The position numbers and the translations under genes were made by a program. The notes under the pieces are model-generated. The model had not been told where the DNA came from and did no database searches. It worked only from the letters and a program-made list of their open reading frames with translations. From Domibacillus aminovorans (GTDB lineage: Bacteria; Bacillota; Bacilli; Bacillales; Domibacillaceae), in contig NZ_LQWY01000021.1 in NCBI RefSeq assembly GCF_001643235.1, positions 1 to 64,000 of the forward strand: a stretch of DNA of 64,000 nucleotides, written 5' to 3'. Every line of letters begins with the position of its first letter. The stretch's first letter is position 1. This document shows positions 52,675-61,370 of this stretch, in pieces.

Positions 52675-53664
52675 ATGAGTGCAGATAGACAAGCAGCATT
52701 AGATGCTGCATTAAAGCAAATTGAAAAGCAGTTTGGCCACGGGGCGATTATGAAGTTAGGTGAACAGGCCGACAAACGTGTGAGTGCCGTTTCCAGTGGA
52801 TCTATTCAAGTCGATAAGGCTTTAGGGATTGGCGGATATCCGAAAGGTCGTATTATTGAAATATACGGTCCGGAATCATCTGGTAAAACGACGGTCTCTC
52901 TTCATGCTATTGCAGAAGTGCAGGCACAAGGCGGGACGGCAGCCTTTATAGACGCGGAACACGCACTTGACCCTGTTTATGCGGAAAAGATCGGTGTAGA
53001 CATTGACGAACTCCTTCTCTCTCAGCCAGATACTGGCGAACAGGCGCTTGAAATTGCAGAAGCACTTGTGCGAAGTGGAGCGGTTAATATTTTGGTTATC
53101 GATTCAGTCGCTGCTCTCGTTCCAAGAGCAGAAATCGAAGGAGAAATGGGCGCTTCACATGTCGGCTTACAAGCTCGACTCATGTCACAGGCGATGCGCA
53201 AATTAAATGGGGCGATTAGTGAGACGGGCACGATTGCCATCTTTATTAACCAAATAAGAGAAAAAGTAGGGGTCATGTTTGGCAATCCAGAAGTGACACC
53301 TGGAGGACGCGCACTCAAATTTTATGCATCCGTCCGGGTCGAGGTTAGACGTTCTGAACAAATTAAGTCCGCAACAGAAATTCTCGGAAACAAAACGAAA
53401 ATCAAAATCGTCAAAAATAAAGTGTCACCGCCTTTCCGTACAGCAGAAGTAGACATTATGTATGGAGAAGGGATTTCAAAACAAGGGGAAATCATCGACT
53501 TAGGTGCTGAAACAGAGATCATTGAAAAATCAGGTGCATGGTATTCATACAATGGAGAACGTCTTGGACAAGGACGGGAAAACGCAAAAGTCTTTTTAAA
53601 AGAGAACAAAGCCATTTCCGATGAAATCGAAATGAAGATTCGAACTCATTTAGGCATTAATTAA
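52675..53664 (+). CDS. recA: RecA recombinase, short C-terminus
   Basis: The 329-residue protein starts [20 protein letters not shown] and has Walker [10 protein letters not shown], Walker B and MAW regions ([11 protein letters not shown]), and the DNA loops L1 and L2 ([13 protein letters not shown] and [15 protein letters not shown]). It forms filaments on single-stranded DNA, drives strand exchange and activates LexA cleavage. It ends at LGIN without the acidic 20-25-residue tail of Bacillus subtilis RecA (348 residues). The ATG at 52675 follows GGGAAGGATG. The cinA gene that usually precedes recA is absent, so this may be a second recA. Confidence 0.93.
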   Translation: MSADRQAALDAALKQIEKQFGHGAIMKLGEQADKRVSAVSSGSIQVDKALGIGGYPKGRIIEIYGPESSGKTTVSLHAIAEVQAQGGTAAFIDAEHALDPVYAEKIGVDIDELLLSQPDTGEQALEIAEALVRSGAVNILVIDSVAALVPRAEIEGEMGASHVGLQARLMSQAMRKLNGAISETGTIAIFINQIREKVGVMFGNPEVTPGGRALKFYASVRVEVRRSEQIKSATEILGNKTKIKIVKNKVSPPFRTAEVDIMYGEGISKQGEIIDLGAETEIIEKSGAWYSYNGERLGQGRENAKVFLKENKAISDEIEMKIRTHLGIN

Positions 53665-53665
53665 A

Positions 53666-53703
53666 GAAAATGACTCCGGTCTCAAACCCGGAGTCATTTT
53701 CTT
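53666..53703 (+). terminator. terminator of recA
   Basis: AAAATGACTCCGG and CCGGAGTCATTTT arms (13 bp) with an 8-base loop are followed by CTTTCC. Confidence 0.8.
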
Positions 53704-53753
53704 TCCTCTTCACTTCTATCATTCTTTTCCCCAAAGGACAAACGAATCGATCT

Positions 53754-53927
53754 CTATTTTTTCAACGACGAAAAACTTCTTATCATCGATCCAACAAACA
53801 TTATACATGCCCCGCCAACGAGCAGCGTGAAAAACGTTGGTTTATCCATCACGTCAAGCGGATAGAGTACGCCGCTTAAAATCGCAATAAATCCGATCAC
53901 CGTTAATCCCCAGCCTAGTTTTTGCAT
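53754..53927 (-). CDS. small two-helix membrane protein, 57 residues
   Basis: ATG at 53927 has AAGGTG eight to nine bases upstream. The frame encodes two hydrophobic helices (GWGLTVIGFIAILSGVLYPL, about 5-24, and TFFTLLVGGACIMFVGSM, about 31-48) with a short basic tail. It resembles many unnamed two-TM proteins of Bacillaceae. Convergent with recA. Confidence 0.6.
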   Translation of the reverse strand: MQKLGWGLTVIGFIAILSGVLYPLDVMDKPTFFTLLVGGACIMFVGSMIRSFSSLKK

Positions 53928-54160
53928 ACATAAAACACCTTCTATCTATCACTTTTTCTCCATTATACAACAAAAAAACGTTGCCCCATCTGTCTTTATT
54001 TCACTGAAATCCCAAAATGACCGTCCCATCAACACAGCTAAACTCCATTCCATCCGTTTATTGACTATTTTCTCCATCTACATTCACAAGTTTCATTGAA
54101 TTCACTAAAAAAAAGCAGTACACTTACGCTACCGAATTCTTGCTAAAGGAGAACTGTCTG

Positions 54161-55045
54161 ATGATTCATTTTGTCGCATTAGATTTTGAAACCGCGAATG
54201 CGAGCCGGAGCAGCGTTTGCTCCATTGGCCTTGCAAAAGTGGCTGGCAGTGAGATTACTGATACGTATTATTCGCTTGTCAATCCAGGTGAACAGTTCGA
54301 TAGCCGCAACATCGCGGTCCATGGTATCCACCCGGCAGACGTGCAAGATGCTCCGACATTTCAGGAGTTGTATGAGGATGTGTTCGCCTTTATTGGCCAT
54401 GATCCAATCGTTGCCCATTTCGCCCAATTTGATATAAACGTGCTGCGCGGCACGGCCGAAAAATATGCGCTGCCGCTGCCGGACAATCCATATTTCTGCT
54501 CTTGCATGCTCGCGAAAAAATTGCTGAAGCTGCCTTCCCATAAACTGAACGTCGTCGCCGATCATTTCGATTTCCAGTTTGAGCATCATAATGCACTTGA
54601 AGACGCCATAGCCTGCGCAACGATTGTCATTCATATGACAAAAGAACACTCGTCCCTTCATCATTTACTTAGCGAAATCGACTACTCATTCGGCTATTTG
54701 AACGGGCCGGCTTTCCATAAAAATAAAGCACCCCGTAAAAAAACACCGGTAAAAGTGGAGCTAGACAAGCACCATCCTTTTTACGAAAAATCACTCTGCT
54801 TCACCGGTACACTCACATCTATGAAACGCGCAGACGCCATCGAACTCGTGACGAAACGAGGCGCGCATGTCCACACGTCTCTTAAAAAAGACACAGACTA
54901 CCTCATCGTCGGCGAATCAGACGCAATAAAATACCGAAAAGGACAAGTGTCGTCTAAAATTCAACAAGCAAAAGAGTGGCAGCAAGCGGGATATAAAGTA
55001 AAGCTTGTATCAGAACATAAATTTTTCGGAGCGGTTTTCAAATAA
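54161..55045 (+). CDS. DnaQ-like 3'-5' exonuclease fused to a BRCT domain
   Basis: The 294-residue protein has the DEDD exonuclease motifs: ALDFETANA (Asp8/Glu10), AHFAQFDINVL (Asp near 91) and HNALEDAIACA (His/Asp near 144-149, DEDDh type). The C-terminal third (about 200-294, LCFTGTLTSMKRADAIELVTKRG ... DYLIVGES) is a BRCT domain as at the end of DNA ligase LigA. Such fusions are known in Firmicutes and may act in DNA repair with PolI. ATG at 54161 follows AAAGGAG. Confidence 0.85.
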   Translation: MIHFVALDFETANASRSSVCSIGLAKVAGSEITDTYYSLVNPGEQFDSRNIAVHGIHPADVQDAPTFQELYEDVFAFIGHDPIVAHFAQFDINVLRGTAEKYALPLPDNPYFCSCMLAKKLLKLPSHKLNVVADHFDFQFEHHNALEDAIACATIVIHMTKEHSSLHHLLSEIDYSFGYLNGPAFHKNKAPRKKTPVKVELDKHHPFYEKSLCFTGTLTSMKRADAIELVTKRGAHVHTSLKKDTDYLIVGESDAIKYRKGQVSSKIQQAKEWQQAGYKVKLVSEHKFFGAVFK

Positions 55046-55147
55046 AGGATAGGAGAACGCAGACTAAGACCGTCACTTCCTATGACAACGTCTGCGTGAC
55101 CCACGTCCGGTGGACCTCACCGCCACTGAATGAAGTTGCACTTTATA

Positions 55148-55777
55148 TCATGCAAAAAGGACATGATCTTCGCTTAACCCGTCATCATTTGAGCCTGGAT
55201 TATTCATCTGCCCTAAATATGTCATTACCCTTTGATCTCTCATTTCGTCGTAAAAGGACTGATTTCTGTACCAATGATCATAGTCTAGATCATTTTTGCT
55301 TGAGTTGCATGTGCTACAAGCGGGGATAATGTTTTCCTTGCCAAAGCTGCCGCCTTTTGAAAATGGAACAACGTGTTCGAACGTTAATTTTTCTTTCTTT
55401 CCGCAATAGGCACATTCATTGTTAAAATGATGGACGGCGTTCTCCCATTCAGCATCCGTCAAAGAAAAATCTCCCCGATGCCGATGCCTTTTTTCTTGTG
55501 CCACTATTGCGCCATTCTTCACTTTCTTTTGCCTAGTTGCAGCGTGCTCGTATAACTCATTAACGTCCAGCAGTTCTTCAAGACCCATAAGCTTTATTGT
55601 AGGATTGATCGTCAAAATGGAATACGCCACTCGTTCTCTTTTGTCATCATCATTCGCTTCCAAATACAGAACAACGAACACTTCAACCATTTCTTCAATT
55701 GTTGCAATCGAATTTTTTTCATCTAAAGTGGCGTAATAATGATCAATAAACGCCTTTTGCTTTTCTGTTAAGTTCAT
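55148..55777 (-). CDS. HNH endonuclease-domain protein
   Basis: The 209-residue protein has a helical N-terminus and a C-terminal HNH nuclease (about 118-190) with CAYCGKKE, the catalytic HVVPFSKGG (His near 137) and CSTCNSSKND, binding zinc by four cysteines. Such stand-alone HNH proteins are common in Bacillus and mobile DNA. ATG at 55777 follows AGGTGAA. No methylase or phage neighbour is present. Confidence 0.85.
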   Translation of the reverse strand: MNLTEKQKAFIDHYYATLDEKNSIATIEEMVEVFVVLYLEANDDDKRERVAYSILTINPTIKLMGLEELLDVNELYEHAATRQKKVKNGAIVAQEKRHRHRGDFSLTDAEWENAVHHFNNECAYCGKKEKLTFEHVVPFSKGGSFGKENIIPACSTCNSSKNDLDYDHWYRNQSFYDEMRDQRVMTYLGQMNNPGSNDDGLSEDHVLFA

Positions 55778-55891
55778 TTCACCTAACCTGCCTTTAGATT
55801 ATTTTTACGGACTTTAGCTGGGCTCATTCTTTTCTTTTTATCTTTTCCTATTTTCATTCGGTATATGATCATTCATTATGCCTTCTTCAAA

Positions 55892-55921
55892 TAAAAAAGC
55901 ACCCGCTAGGATGCTTTTTGT
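55892..55921 (-). terminator. terminator of the Med-like/kinase operon
   Basis: AAAAAGCATCC and GGGTGCTTTTTT arms lie about 40 bases after the kinase stop with a T run on the minus strand. Confidence 0.7.
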
Positions 55922-55960
55922 TTAAACGATCATAAAGACCTCAATTTGTGGAATCCTTTT

Positions 55961-57772
55961 TCAACTCCGCAACGGAAGGCTCACTAAAAAAGTAGTTCCT
56001 TCGCTTGAGGTGGAAACCAATTCGATTTTCCCTTCATGGTTTTGAACAATTCTTTGCACAAGTGTTAAACCTAAGCCGGTTCCGTTTCCTTTAGATGTTG
56101 AAAACGGATTATATAAAGATTGTTGCATATCAAGAGGGATTCCTGTGCCCGTATCTTTAATATAAATTTGATAAAAGCCGTTTTCTTTAGTTGAATAAAT
56201 ATATATAGTCCCCTGTTCATTTATCGCTTCTTTACTATTACGAATTAAATTGTAGAAGACTTGTTTCATTTGATTCATATCAACGAATACAGGCACTCGC
56301 TCTACATCAATGATAAATTTAATCTGATCCTCTTTTAATGAAGATTGAGTAATTAAAGGCAAAATGTCATTAATAATCTCTTCTATATAGGTTTCGTTTA
56401 AAATAGGTGCTCCAGGCTTAGATAGAAGAAGCATATCCTCAACGATGGTATTAATTCGGTCAATTTCTTTCATGACTAGCGGCAAATAGAATCGTTCTTT
56501 ATCTACATCAGGGATCGCGTCGTTCATCAATGATAGAAAACCTTTGATCACCGATAGCGGATTTCGAATTTCATGAGCTGCCCCTGCAGCTAATTCGCCT
56601 ACAAGAGCTAACTTTTCTGATTGATGGATTCTATTTTCTAATTCTTCCGTTTTCGTTATATCGATGAAATAAAAGATTCTTCCGATTACTTCTTTATGTT
56701 GATTGATTAACTGTGATTGAGAAACTAACAATTGATAATGTTCCCCATTGATTTTCAACGGAACCTTTATATTTTGACAAATTCGCTTTGATAACAGAAT
56801 ATCCCAAAAGGGTGTGTTTTGGGCATATACTCCGTTCTTAATAAGCGTTTTTATCTTTTCTTCATCTATATCTAATACATTTTTAGCTGACGTATTGAGT
56901 GAATAGAACGTTGTTTGATTATCGCTTGTAATAATGCCCACGGGTAATGAATTTAAAATTTCATCTAGATAGATCTTATCAGCCAAAATTTTGTTAAATG
57001 ACTCTTTTAATCGGAGTGACATCTGATTAATCGAATCCGTTAAGTGCTGCAATTCAATTTGATTCGTTTCATTGATGGTTAAACCATATTGACCATTCGC
57101 TATATCATTTACGTTGTGAATCATTTTTTCAATCGGTTTTGTTAAACTACTGCTAATTTTATACGATGCATAGATAGATAAAATGACAGCCCCGCACGTC
57201 ATTAAAATTAATAGTACTAATGAATCTTCAATGATCGTTGAAAAATCATTCGTATGATCATTTAAAGATAAAAAGGTTTCTTCCTCCAAATCTTCCAATT
57301 CTTTCTTTAATTCTTCCATTTTTGGGAGATATTGATCTTTAATATATTTTTTAGCGGCCTCTTCATCTCCATACACTATAAGGCCCTGTACATTGTTGAC
57401 AATGATAAAATCCAATAAATTCATTTCACGTTCAAAGCTTTCCATTGACTTTGGTATTTCCACCTGATTTTGTTTTGCATATTGAAATTTTTTCATTTCT
57501 TGTGATGTATACATTTCAATAAAGCGATCACTGGTGTTATGTAAGAGATAGCTTTCAACTATATATTGTTTAATACTTAACTCTTCTTTCCAATAAGAAA
57601 TCCAGACGACTCCCGGAATGTTATTATCTTTCACTTTTTTACTCACTTGATTGATATCTTCGATCGAATGAACAAAGATGAGTGAAAATCCGCTTAACAA
57701 TATTGTATTTAAGAGGAGGACCAGTAATATTTTATTGCGAAACGGCATTTTCAAAAAGCTCTTATTCATCAC
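55961..57772 (-). CDS. sporulation-kinase-like membrane histidine kinase
   Basis: The 603-residue kinase has helices at about 15-35 and 183-205 around an extracytoplasmic helical domain, HAMP (about 207-260), a PAS domain (about 265-375), HisKA with LAAGAAHEIRNPLSVIKGF (His near 400) and a HATPase domain (DTGTGIP, GTGLGLTL). The LAAGxAHEIRNPL region is of the KinA-E type that feeds Spo0A in Bacillus. There is no receiver or adjacent regulator. It begins eight bases after the Med-like gene, so the two are coupled. The phosphorelay link is inference. Confidence 0.85.
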   Translation of the reverse strand: MMNKSFLKMPFRNKILLVLLLNTILLSGFSLIFVHSIEDINQVSKKVKDNNIPGVVWISYWKEELSIKQYIVESYLLHNTSDRFIEMYTSQEMKKFQYAKQNQVEIPKSMESFEREMNLLDFIIVNNVQGLIVYGDEEAAKKYIKDQYLPKMEELKKELEDLEEETFLSLNDHTNDFSTIIEDSLVLLILMTCGAVILSIYASYKISSSLTKPIEKMIHNVNDIANGQYGLTINETNQIELQHLTDSINQMSLRLKESFNKILADKIYLDEILNSLPVGIITSDNQTTFYSLNTSAKNVLDIDEEKIKTLIKNGVYAQNTPFWDILLSKRICQNIKVPLKINGEHYQLLVSQSQLINQHKEVIGRIFYFIDITKTEELENRIHQSEKLALVGELAAGAAHEIRNPLSVIKGFLSLMNDAIPDVDKERFYLPLVMKEIDRINTIVEDMLLLSKPGAPILNETYIEEIINDILPLITQSSLKEDQIKFIIDVERVPVFVDMNQMKQVFYNLIRNSKEAINEQGTIYIYSTKENGFYQIYIKDTGTGIPLDMQQSLYNPFSTSKGNGTGLGLTLVQRIVQNHEGKIELVSTSSEGTTFLVSLPLRS

Positions 57773-57780
57773 ATTCTTCC

Positions 57781-58770
57781 TTATCTCCTACTGTTCAATA
57801 GATTGATCTCTGAACGGATATATTGTTTTTCCTTTTCTGTATACATCGGACCAAATGGAGCCAGATTGTATACTCCATCTTTTTCATTCAATACGACTTT
57901 CCCCTGAGGGATCCCGTCCTCACTAAAGAAGTCTTTCATCACAGCAATATACGCCTGTGGAACATCATTTAAGACACTCGTTAACACGTGTTCTTCACCC
58001 ATATAGGATTGATCATCCAAATAACCGATCACAAAAGTGTTTTTCTCTTTTGCATAATCAATCACATTTCGATTATAGCCATTCCCTTTGGTAAAGATCA
58101 CATCGACACCTTGATCCATCATTTCTTTCATCAATTCCACCGCTTTTTCCCCGTCATCCCTGCTATTCACAACGCTATAGTATAATATGGCTTCCGGTTT
58201 ATACTGCTTCATCCCTTGTTCAAACCCGGGGAGCCTCTTTCTCGCTTCATATGCATCTAGTATACCGATCTTATTGCTTTTTGTTTTCAGAACGGCTGCC
58301 AAAGCCGCCATGTATTCAATCTTATTTTGATCAAACGTGTAAACGGTTTGATTCGGGTGTTTTGAGGTCCCATGAATCGTGACAAAATGAATGTCAGGAT
58401 AAGTAGTTGCGATTTTTGTAAAAAAGCTTGAAAACTCGCGGCCGTGGCCAATGATCACCTTAGAGTCTGCTGCAACAGCTTTCGTTATTGTGTCCTCCAT
58501 CTGTTCCTCTGTTTTGATCTCACTAAATAATTCAGCGGATACTGGGAATTGCTCCTCTATTTTCATCTTGCCCTTATAAGCGAGACTTCCCCAGCTTTGA
58601 TCTTCAATGACATCAGAAGTTATAATCGTCATCTTTGTTTTTTCTATTTGACTATTTGTTTCAGCATTGTCTAAAATCGTCTCTGTTTTAAACAAAATAA
58701 TAGAGATAAACGTGAATATAACGATTACGGTTACCCATAACAGTAATTTACTCTGATTCTTTTGTGGCAT
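57781..58770 (-). CDS. membrane-anchored BMP-family protein resembling Med
   Basis: The 329-residue protein has an N-terminal membrane anchor (residues 10-27) and an extracytoplasmic BMP/PnrA-type substrate-binding domain (DQSWGSLAYKGKMKIEEQ, GHGREFSSFFTK, QNKIEYMAALAA, FTKGNGYNRNVIDYAKE). This is the plan of Bacillus Med, a positive regulator of competence gene comK. The window copy precedes a histidine kinase in the same operon, so it probably binds a ligand and reports to that kinase. No lipobox is present; the anchor is a helix. Confidence 0.75.
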   Translation of the reverse strand: MPQKNQSKLLLWVTVIVIFTFISIILFKTETILDNAETNSQIEKTKMTIITSDVIEDQSWGSLAYKGKMKIEEQFPVSAELFSEIKTEEQMEDTITKAVAADSKVIIGHGREFSSFFTKIATTYPDIHFVTIHGTSKHPNQTVYTFDQNKIEYMAALAAVLKTKSNKIGILDAYEARKRLPGFEQGMKQYKPEAILYYSVVNSRDDGEKAVELMKEMMDQGVDVIFTKGNGYNRNVIDYAKEKNTFVIGYLDDQSYMGEEHVLTSVLNDVPQAYIAVMKDFFSEDGIPQGKVVLNEKDGVYNLAPFGPMYTEKEKQYIRSEINLLNSRR

Positions 58771-59031
58771 TACAGCTCCCCTATCAAAAAAGTATTTCTA
58801 CTACACCTTAAAAAAGTATACGTATCGACTAGGATTTCACAAATATCAACCAGCAAGTAATATTATCGATATTTATTAGTATCATTTGCTAAAAAGATAA
58901 ACAGAAGAATTTGTTTCAATTCTTACAAAATCATACATATGCATCATGAATAAGTGATTGCTTTTGTTGACGTACCAAATCCTTCATTATAAGTATTATA
59001 CTCTCTATAATATATTAAAAAAAGAGGAGAC

Positions 59032-59396
59032 TAGAAACTGTTCGTTCAAATTAATCAATTATTTACTATCTGTAGTCACTGTGCTGCTGGCAAGGATTCC
59101 GTTTCATTACTCATGGACACTTTTTCCTTTTTAGACTGATTTATATACATTACATAATTTTTCACCAATCAATCATGACCCTGACGGTATGCCTAGGACT
59201 TTTTTATATAAACAGATGCAGGCTTTACAGCGATTCATCTATTGTTTCACCAGTTCTAGCGCAGTACTTTTCATTCGGAAATTTCTTCCATATGACTCAA
59301 ACCATTTTTATTGGGTAGCCTATTCTTGTAGCTTTTTTCATTTTTTCTAAAGAGGAAATGAAAAAGACCTTATCAATACGCAAGGTAAAGGACTGA
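59032..59396 (+). pseudogene. decayed membrane-protein gene
   Basis: The last part reads SPVLAQYFSFGNFFHMTQTI, FIG-stop-PILVAFFIFSKEEMKKT and a basic tail, a good C-terminal membrane helix with one in-frame TAG. Upstream pieces (LINYLLSVVTVLLARIPF, about 59050-59105) are hydrophobic but in another frame. An AGAGGAG site lies near 59020. At least one frameshift and one stop prevent translation. The family is not recognisable. Confidence 0.45.
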
Positions 59397-59401
59397 AAAA
59401 T

Positions 59402-60148
59402 ATGTTAACAGAAGATCAGCTAGCCCATTTTCGTACAGAGTTAATGAACAGGAAGACTGAATTAGCCTCTCATTTTGAGGATAATGATCATTTCGATTTA
59501 AAAAGAAGCCTATCTGATTCCATAAGTGAATTATCCGTATACGACAACCACCCGGCGGATGTAGGTTCAGAGTTATTTGAAAGAGGGAAAGATGTAGCGC
59601 TCAATGAACACGCTGAGCTAGAACTGCAAAGTATCGATAAAGCATTAGAAGCGATGAAGGATGGAACGTACGGCATATGTGAAACGTGCAAAGAAGAAAT
59701 ACCTGTTGATCGTTTAGAAGCCTTGCCAACAGCCCTGTACTGCATTGATCATTCTCTGGACCAGAAAATTTCCCGCGATCGACCTATTGAAGAAAGCGTA
59801 TTAACTTCGTTTGGAAAGTTTGATATAGATACAAAAGATGAAAATGTCGCCTATGATGCGGAAGATTCGTGGCAAGATGTTGCACAATATGGAACGTCCG
59901 AGTCACCATCTGATTTTGCTAATCCACCGGAAAATTACGACGACATGTACGTCGAATCGGAGGAAAATGTTGGGTACGTGGAAGATTACGAAAACTTTGT
60001 CGGGGTGGACATTACCGGGAAAAATATTACGGTCTATCCGAATAAACAACATGAACATTATGAAGATGGATTAGATGAAGAAGGTATAATGACTGAATTT
60101 GGTGACTTACCAGCATCGGAGCAAGATCCTTATACGAAGAAGAAATGA
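59402..60148 (+). CDS. yteA: DksA/TraR-family zinc-finger protein (YteA-like)
   Basis: The 248-residue protein has a coiled-coil N-terminus with DNHPADVGSELFERGKD (about 48-64), a zinc finger CETCKEEIPVDRLEALPTALYC (about 96-118), and an acidic C-terminal region with VGVDITGKN and a DPYTKKK end, as in Bacillus YteA. DksA relatives bind RNA polymerase through the secondary channel. The role of YteA is not established. AAAGGAC lies ten bases upstream. Confidence 0.85.
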   Translation: MLTEDQLAHFRTELMNRKTELASHFEDNDHFDLKRSLSDSISELSVYDNHPADVGSELFERGKDVALNEHAELELQSIDKALEAMKDGTYGICETCKEEIPVDRLEALPTALYCIDHSLDQKISRDRPIEESVLTSFGKFDIDTKDENVAYDAEDSWQDVAQYGTSESPSDFANPPENYDDMYVESEENVGYVEDYENFVGVDITGKNITVYPNKQHEHYEDGLDEEGIMTEFGDLPASEQDPYTKKK

Positions 60149-60157
60149 TGGAATCAG

Positions 60158-60206
60158 GCAGCTGGAGTCCCTAGGATAATGGAATCCAGCTGTCCCTTTT
60201 CTTTTG
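60158..60206 (+). terminator. terminator of the yteA-like gene
   Basis: CAGCTGGAGTCC and GGAATCCAGCTG arms (11 of 12 paired) are followed by TCCCTTTTCTTTT. Confidence 0.75.
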
Positions 60207-60234
60207 TAAACGCTAGTCATAACCAAAGTTATTT

Positions 60235-60363
60235 TTATTTTCCGGAATTTGCGATATCTGATATGTTTTTTCCAGCCAAACGTTCGGCCCTTCTTACATC
60301 CATCTTTCGCTGCTGCAAACACTTCGCAATTTGAACGTGTAATCCTCTACTCGGTTGCTTCAT
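60235..60363 (-). CDS. small basic protein, 42 residues
   Basis: ATG at 60363 is about 11 bases after AAAGGAGGG and opens a 42-residue Arg/Lys-rich frame (QIAKCLQQRKMDVRRAERLAG). Its basic character recalls small regulatory proteins of Bacillus, but no family matches. The longer frame to 60501 overlaps the next gene and is unlikely. Confidence 0.4.
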   Translation of the reverse strand: MKQPSRGLHVQIAKCLQQRKMDVRRAERLAGKNISDIANSGK

Positions 60364-60412
60364 TCCGCTTATCCCTCCTTTCCTGTTTTTATTATTTCCA
60401 CATATGGCGTTG

Positions 60413-60859
60413 CTACTCTGTCTCAAACCACTCCCAGTAAATTGGATTAAAGGTGCCATACGCCTGGAATTGATCATTTTTGTGAAACTCCATAAACCCA
60501 TACCGTTCTAACCAGCGGTAGGCACTTTTTCGTTTCTCGTCATCAAAAACGACAAACAAATATTCATTTCGTTTTAAGCGATATCTGAACTGAAGAATGA
60601 TGTCGATTGCTTTTTTCAGACCTTCCAGCCCACATTCTCCGGTTGACATGTCTTTTTGGCCTTTCAGACTGTGATTTTTCCAATAATTCGCCTTTTTTCG
60701 GGTGTCGGTAATGATTATCCCGACATTCCATACATATACGATTTGATTTGAAATACTCTGTTTTTCACGCCAAAAGTAAATATGAAGTGCTTGGCCATTG
60801 CTTAATGGTTGGCAATATCGAACTTCACTTTTTCTCTTCTTCACTAGGTCACGCAGCAC
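60413..60859 (-). CDS. uncharacterised protein with GNAT-like C-terminus
   Basis: From the GTG at 60859 (GGAGAGG upstream) the 148-residue protein has CGLEGLKKAIDIILQFRYRL, NEYLFVVFDDEKRKSAYRWL and RYGFMEFHKND, the pattern of the last helices and strand of a GNAT acetyltransferase, although the acetyl-CoA loop is not obvious. The longer frame to 60910 would run through the terminator at 60897-60923, so it is rejected. Confidence 0.5.
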   Translation of the reverse strand: MLRDLVKKRKSEVRYCQPLSNGQALHIYFWREKQSISNQIVYVWNVGIIITDTRKKANYWKNHSLKGQKDMSTGECGLEGLKKAIDIILQFRYRLKRNEYLFVVFDDEKRKSAYRWLERYGFMEFHKNDQFQAYGTFNPIYWEWFETE

Positions 60860-60896
60860 AATCACCTCTCCGTTATCTACGTTTTTTAAAGCAAAG

Positions 60897-60923
60897 AAAA
60901 AAGTACCCAAAAGAAGAGTACTT
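60897..60923 (-). terminator. terminator of the YjcQ-like gene
   Basis: AAAGTACTC and GGGTACTTT arms are followed by TTTC on the minus strand, between two genes of the same strand. Confidence 0.65.
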
Positions 60924-60963
60924 TACAAGCATTATTTCCATTTTGACCATTCATCTTTCATTT

Positions 60964-61224
60964 CTAGTTTGTTTTAAATGTATTTTTCTCTAAAAATTCC
61001 ATCCCCGGCAATGTGAGGGAGAAGTCGTCATCCGTAAAGTAACCCATTATTTCTTTTCCTGCTTCAGTTCTTTTCACATTAATGCCTGTTGCTAAGTTAT
61101 TTGAATCGATATACTGAAGAGCTTCCCCGAACTTTTCTAATCCAACTCCATAATCGTTCCAGTCTGGCTTCATTCCCATTTTAATGTTTCCAAGAATGTT
61201 GACTGCTAATTTTTCTACTTGCAT
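60964..61224 (-). CDS. YjcQ-like small protein
   Basis: The 86-residue protein has an N-terminal helix and ends with SLTLPGMEFLEKNTF, close to the (I/L)TLxGxxYLEEN ending of YjcQ-type winged-helix proteins found in phages and Bacillus. ATG at 61224 follows AAGGAGG with good spacing. The upstream GTG is in frame but nearer the site. Function unknown. Confidence 0.5.
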   Translation of the reverse strand: MQVEKLAVNILGNIKMGMKPDWNDYGVGLEKFGEALQYIDSNNLATGINVKRTEAGKEIMGYFTDDDFSLTLPGMEFLEKNTFKTN

Positions 61225-61370
61225 CACCTGACCTCCTTATCATTTCAAGAAATTTTCACTAAATGCAATAGTCTACTCTACCCTTTTTTCGTCCCCCATA
61301 TTCAAAAATGATCAGTTTGGTTCCTTTCCTTTCATTCAGCTCATACTAAGAAAAAAATGGGGTGATGAAA

